A DNA stretch of 54,344 nucleotides, taken from NCBI RefSeq assembly GCF_004151235.1, contig NZ_JUIV01000024.1, positions 1-54,344 of the forward strand, read 5' to 3'. The translations under genes were made by a program, and so were the position numbers. The first letter of the stretch is position 1, and each line of letters starts with the position of its first letter. The stretch comes from Flavobacterium anhuiense (GTDB taxonomy: Bacteria > Bacteroidota > Bacteroidia > Flavobacteriales > Flavobacteriaceae). The notes beneath the pieces were generated by a model. It ran no database searches. It had not been told where the DNA came from and worked only from the letters and a program-made list of their open reading frames with translations. Shown here one piece after another: positions 51,501 to 54,344 of the stretch.

Positions 51501-54344
51501 CATCTGTAGAAACCGGGATTACCAGCGGGAAGTACAGTTCTGATCCAGGATTAAGTATAGACGAATTGACAGGGGATATCGATCTTTCGGCTTCTGTGCC
51601 CGGGACTTATACAGTAAGTTATGAATTCAGCAATGGAACCTGTTCAAATGTTGCGACTGCAATAATCAAAATAAACCCGACCACGCTTCCTTCCGCTCTG
51701 GCAGATGTCAAAAGCGAATGTTCGGTATCCCTTGCATCTCCGACACTTACAGATCCGTGCGCAGGCGTTATCACGGGAACCACTGCTACAGCTTTCCCAA
51801 TCACTGCGCAGGGAACCACTGCAGTTACTTGGACATTTGATTACGGAAATGGTTATACAAAAACAGCAAATCAAAATGTTATTATTGATGATACAATAGC
51901 TCCAGTTGCACCAGTTCTTGCAGATGTAACTGATGAAGAATGTTCCGTGTCATTGGAGGCACCTACTGCGACGGATAATTGTGCAGGAATAGTTACTGGA
52001 ACTACAACAACAATTTTTCCAATAACTAAACAAGGAACAACGGTGGTGACCTGGACTTTTAATGATGGTAATGGAAATATAGCAACAGCAAGCCAGAATG
52101 TTATCATTAAAGATATTACTTTACCAACTGTCCCTGTCCTTGCTGATGTACAAGGGCAATGTTCTGTTTCTCTAACACCTCCAACAGCTACTGATAATTG
52201 CTCTGGAACAATTACAGGAACCACAAATACTGTTTTTCCAATAACAGCGCAAGGAACAACTGTAGTGACTTGGACATTTGATGACGGTAATGGAAATATA
52301 GCTACAGCAAATCAGAATGTAATAATTTTGGATAATATTGACCCAATTTTACCAATTCTTCCAGATATTACAGCAATCTGTTCGGCTTCATTAACAGCAC
52401 CAATCGCAACAGATAACTGTGCTGGATCAATTGTAGGGACTACAGCTACGGTTTTCCCAATAACAGCACAAGGAACAACAGTTGTAACTTGGACTTTTGA
52501 CGATGGTAACGGAAATATAGTAACGGCTAATCAAAATGTAACCATCAGTGACACGACAGCACCTGTAGCGCCAGTTCTGGCAGACATATTAGGGAAATGC
52601 TTCGCTTCGCCTGCGACACCTTCAGCTATAGACAATTGTGCAGGAAGTGTATTAGGAACCACTACCACAGTTTTTCCGATAACGACTCAGGGAACAACAG
52701 TAGTTACATGGATATTTGATGATGGAAATGGAAACATATCAACGGCCAATCAAAATGTTATTTTAGACAGTACAATAGAAGTTCCGACGGACCTGCCCGA
52801 TATAATTGCAGAATGTGAAGCAACGCTTACTGCGCCAGCGACTGCAGTAAATTGTTCCAACATTATAACAGGAACCACCACCACGGTTTTTCCGATAACG
52901 ACTCAGGGAACAACAATAGTTACATGGACATTTGATGACGGAAACGGAAATATATCTACAGCTAATCAAAATGTCATTATTAAGGATGTTACTGCTCCGG
53001 CAGTTCCGATACTTAGCGACATAACAGCAGAATGTTCTGTTTCGCCACCTATTCCAATAGCTATAGACAATTGTGCCGGAATCATTTCCGGGACAACTTC
53101 AACAGTTTTTCCAATCACAGCTCAGGGAGCCACAATAGTTACTTGGAGTTTTGATGACGGAAATGGTAATATAGTAACTGTGGATCAAAATGTTATTATT
53201 AAAGATACAGAAGCGCCTATTGTACCTGTTTTAGCAGATATACAAGAGCAATGTTCTGCTACAGCGTCTATTCCTGCAGCAATTGATGCTTGCGCAGGAA
53301 CAATTTACGGGACCACAACAACGATTTTTCCAATTACAAAACAGGGAACAACGGTGGTTACATGGACTTTTGATGATGGAAACGGTAATATATCAACGAC
53401 TAATCAAAATGTAATCATTAATGATACTACGCCGCCAATTATACCAATATTGGATGATGTAAATGGAGAATGCGAAGTAACACTTACCGCACCTTCAACG
53501 GTGGATAATTGTTCTAAAACTATTATTGGAACAACAAATACTGTTTTTCCAATTACAACACAAGGGACAACGGTAGTTACTTGGACTTTTGATAACGGAA
53601 CTAACAATGTCGTAACAGCAAATCAAAATGTTATAATAAAAGATACGTCAGCACCTGTAGCACCAATTCTTGAAGATGTATATGGAGATTGTGAAATAAC
53701 TCTTTCGGCGCCGACAGCAATAGATAATTGTTCAGGGATTATTATCGGCACAACCAATACAATATTCCCACTAATAACTCAAGGAACAACTGTAATAACT
53801 TGGACTTTCGATGATGGTAATGGAAATATAACAACTGCAAATCAAAATGTTATTATTGATGATGCTATTGCACCGTCAGCACCAGTCTTGGCAGATGTCA
53901 GGGGAGATTGTAGTGTTACATTAATTGCTCCAACTACTGTTGATAACTGTGCAGGACCAATTACTGGAACGACAACTACTATTTTCCCAATTACAACTCC
54001 GGGAACAAGTATTGTGACTTGGGCTTTTGATGATGGAAATGGAAATATCTCTATGTCAAATCAGAATGTAATCATTAATGATGAAACACCTCCAGTAGTA
54101 CCTATTCTGGCAGATGTTATAGGAGAATGTTCAGTGATACTTCCAATACCAACAACTATGGATGCATGCGTGGGAACAATTACGGGGACCACCACAACAG
54201 TTTTTCCAATTTCGACACAAGGAATAACAGTTGTGACATGGACATTTGATGACGGAAACGGCAATATTTCAACAGCAAACCAAAATGTAATTATAAAAGA
54301 CATCACTCCTCCAGTTGTACCGGTTTTGGCAGATGCAACAGCCG
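48590..54344 (+). CDS. Giant SprB-like surface adhesin with HYR-like repeats, 3'-partial
   Basis: The frame from ATG 48590 stays open to the window end (1918 codons, stop beyond). N-terminal signal peptide MRTKITLILALLILPFISNK...FSQ. Residues to about 850 are Thr/Ser/Gly-rich Ig-like modules with spaced cysteines; residues about 865-1020 hold two related 75-80 residue modules (PYCQTGTV..., PYCNRGTA...); from about 1033 come tandem 73-residue repeats ending VTWTFDDGNGN...QNVIIKD. The composition and layout match T9SS-exported gliding/adhesion proteins like SprB and RemA of F. johnsoniae. A C-terminal sorting domain would lie outside the window. A promoter at 48444-48451 and long leader precede it. 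Confidence 0.85.
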   Translation, partial: MRTKITLILALLILPFISNKVFSQTVTGTPSNTGCQSQGIITSSSTGLGATPQYQLLKAGVVVSPVPGDNTQFSTNPVFTGLSSGIYVVNARATSGGTVYSSANITVTDGYTAMTVTTPTKVANCVGGTGVLTSTVTNGKAPFTYKIATQSAPATILQNSGPITPRTFTFTALPANNYIVSVTDSCGQTITGATSIANPTITIDDIKIATIAYPMRPGLSCTDAIRLYIERGFYYTASNTIVSAADAALFRWKIKFQGQEYGQDTNSDGYADIGGEGFLLSNLNPTMPIIANRNNVTNDISNMRVVLMDMCGKSKEFIVTNYNTVYSSLSVRNCAGNAIVRSSIVGGLDCLPVDVTMTNASNSADTHSFVITSASAQNYNIPLTPGGIYNVTFKDGEGYTTGLFTPASNRLTFSATSAFAVSQSPQSVASLNNLDYGSLYVGITPYQATDVLSYTVTASNNPLVAVGYAYSAQLSAFTNGSSGTPRLPSPNPTDPQPYWPKGNYTLQISTDCGAASLNVIVPGRTASLSGNTTTPVCGGFNYVMNGNFDDPTAYQVIIVSGPSSVGQVRDLASTTASLPFNGLSYGTYVFGLRIKGGTVNVLTQTITYDANNAIIVDKTNTGGYVCATGATNGVLTITAASNSPAPGNVLEYALSTDGGSTFGAYQSNNTFSGLTDNTYYFRIKDGCGNVITQSVQIGVAAAPDATADGLNTPAVICDKTSGTVHLDVDVFGAISYQWTGPGINASNQGQKDPLINYSDLTVGANNYTCTVRLGAPCNSSTVSALTINVNARPTVVTTAPAAVCFPNTIDITAPEITAGSSAGLTYTYFLDEQATIPVTDPTAISVRDTYYIKGTNGNGCFTITPVDVIVNDLPQATINYTNTPYCQTGTVLPEQLGTAGGTYSSDANLVVDVNTGEINLETSTIGDHTITYTFNDGNCSNNVTTEITINPLPVAAISYPNGPYCNRGTATSVETGITSGKYSSDPGLSIDELTGDIDLSASVPGTYTVSYEFSNGTCSNVATAIIKINPTTLPSALADVKSECSVSLASPTLTDPCAGVITGTTATAFPITAQGTTAVTWTFDYGNGYTKTANQNVIIDDTIAPVAPVLADVTDEECSVSLEAPTATDNCAGIVTGTTTTIFPITKQGTTVVTWTFNDGNGNIATASQNVIIKDITLPTVPVLADVQGQCSVSLTPPTATDNCSGTITGTTNTVFPITAQGTTVVTWTFDDGNGNIATANQNVIILDNIDPILPILPDITAICSASLTAPIATDNCAGSIVGTTATVFPITAQGTTVVTWTFDDGNGNIVTANQNVTISDTTAPVAPVLADILGKCFASPATPSAIDNCAGSVLGTTTTVFPITTQGTTVVTWIFDDGNGNISTANQNVILDSTIEVPTDLPDIIAECEATLTAPATAVNCSNIITGTTTTVFPITTQGTTIVTWTFDDGNGNISTANQNVIIKDVTAPAVPILSDITAECSVSPPIPIAIDNCAGIISGTTSTVFPITAQGATIVTWSFDDGNGNIVTVDQNVIIKDTEAPIVPVLADIQEQCSATASIPAAIDACAGTIYGTTTTIFPITKQGTTVVTWTFDDGNGNISTTNQNVIINDTTPPIIPILDDVNGECEVTLTAPSTVDNCSKTIIGTTNTVFPITTQGTTVVTWTFDNGTNNVVTANQNVIIKDTSAPVAPILEDVYGDCEITLSAPTAIDNCSGIIIGTTNTIFPLITQGTTVITWTFDDGNGNITTANQNVIIDDAIAPSAPVLADVRGDCSVTLIAPTTVDNCAGPITGTTTTIFPITTPGTSIVTWAFDDGNGNISMSNQNVIINDETPPVVPILADVIGECSVILPIPTTMDACVGTITGTTTTVFPISTQGITVVTWTFDDGNGNISTANQNVIIKDITPPVVPVLADATA
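51686..54344 (+). repeat. Array of 73-residue (219-bp) HYR-like repeats within the adhesin
   Basis: Twelve full repeats, continuing past the window. Anchored on the Trp codon of VTW, units begin at 51830, 52052, 52271, 52490, 52709, 52925, 53144, 53363, 53582, 53801, 54020 and 54239: a spacing of 219 bases, with one at 222 and one at 216. Each repeat has two cysteines, one after LADV..EC and one in DNC, likely a disulfide. Amino-acid sequence is strongly conserved while codons vary, except between repeats 5 and 6, which share a near-identical stretch. Confidence 0.92.

Noticed and set aside
51619..54306. Several antisense open frames of 66-117 codons in the adhesin repeats
   Set aside because: They recur at the same place in successive repeats, as expected when repeated coding DNA happens to leave the complementary strand open.
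51686..54344. CRISPR array or other DNA-level repeat array
   Set aside because: Repeats are 219 bp, protein-coding, and diverged at synonymous sites, unlike short identical CRISPR repeats with unique spacers.

Overview
The window looks like chromosome of a Flavobacterium-type member of the Bacteroidota. DNA is AT-rich. Shine-Dalgarno sequences are mostly absent. Many genes are preceded by the Bacteroidota promoter -7 box TAnnTTTG. The gene set is typical of the group: RluF, a TonB with an extended cytoplasmic N-terminus, WbqC, DUF5683, the mutL-rhomboid-rhomboid order, PadR/PspC/DUF2807, and the start of a giant SprB-like surface protein. No identification beyond genus level is claimed.

Layout. 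1-412 is non-coding and carries structured repeats. 413-2770 is a winged-helix regulator between two membrane proteins, with the same 22-bp operator-like sequence in front of the first and third genes. 2807-7082 (minus) holds rluF, an ABM-domain protein, an alpha/beta hydrolase, a zinc-ribbon-like coiled coil and Nif3. 7187-8713 (plus) is a YoeB-type toxin-antitoxin pair directly upstream of lpxK. 8747-12898 (minus) has a TPR hybrid histidine kinase, gap and lipA. 13198-15144 (plus) is a tandem pair of M48 metallopeptidases. 15207-24571 (minus) is mostly housekeeping and envelope genes: a PH-domain protein, tonB, an ECF sigma factor, a GT2, PaiB, murB, a GT4, DUF2461 and recF, with two unknown genes among them.

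24942-32074 (plus) holds a YfgM-like TPR protein, ribH, a DUF6624 protein, and mutL with two rhomboid proteases and an EEP-family hydrolase. 32145-38064 (minus) is wbqC, lepB, dapB, DUF5683, parB and parA (probably largely one operon), then rlpA. 38281-40464 is a secreted beta-helix-like protein. A minus-strand beta-propeller-like protein and tRNA-Pro(UGG) follow. trxB (plus) faces the minus-strand cluster DUF4870, PadR, PspC, DUF2807, DUF2807 (42998-47373). The window ends with a DUF4442 protein and a gene of more than 5.7 kb that runs off the right edge. It encodes a secreted adhesin with at least twelve 73-residue HYR-like repeats, each with two conserved cysteines.

Much of the window serves the cell envelope: LPS (lpxK), peptidoglycan (murB, dapB, rlpA), protein export and processing (lepB, rhomboids), TonB energy transduction and surface adhesion. 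The most unusual points are the giant repeat adhesin, the paired operator-like sites at the winged-helix locus, a MutL whose endonuclease motifs are all substituted, a zinc-ribbon protein without its cysteines, three genes that appear to start with TTG, and several families of palindromic intergenic repeats. No CRISPR array, rRNA operon, prophage or complete insertion sequence is visible.
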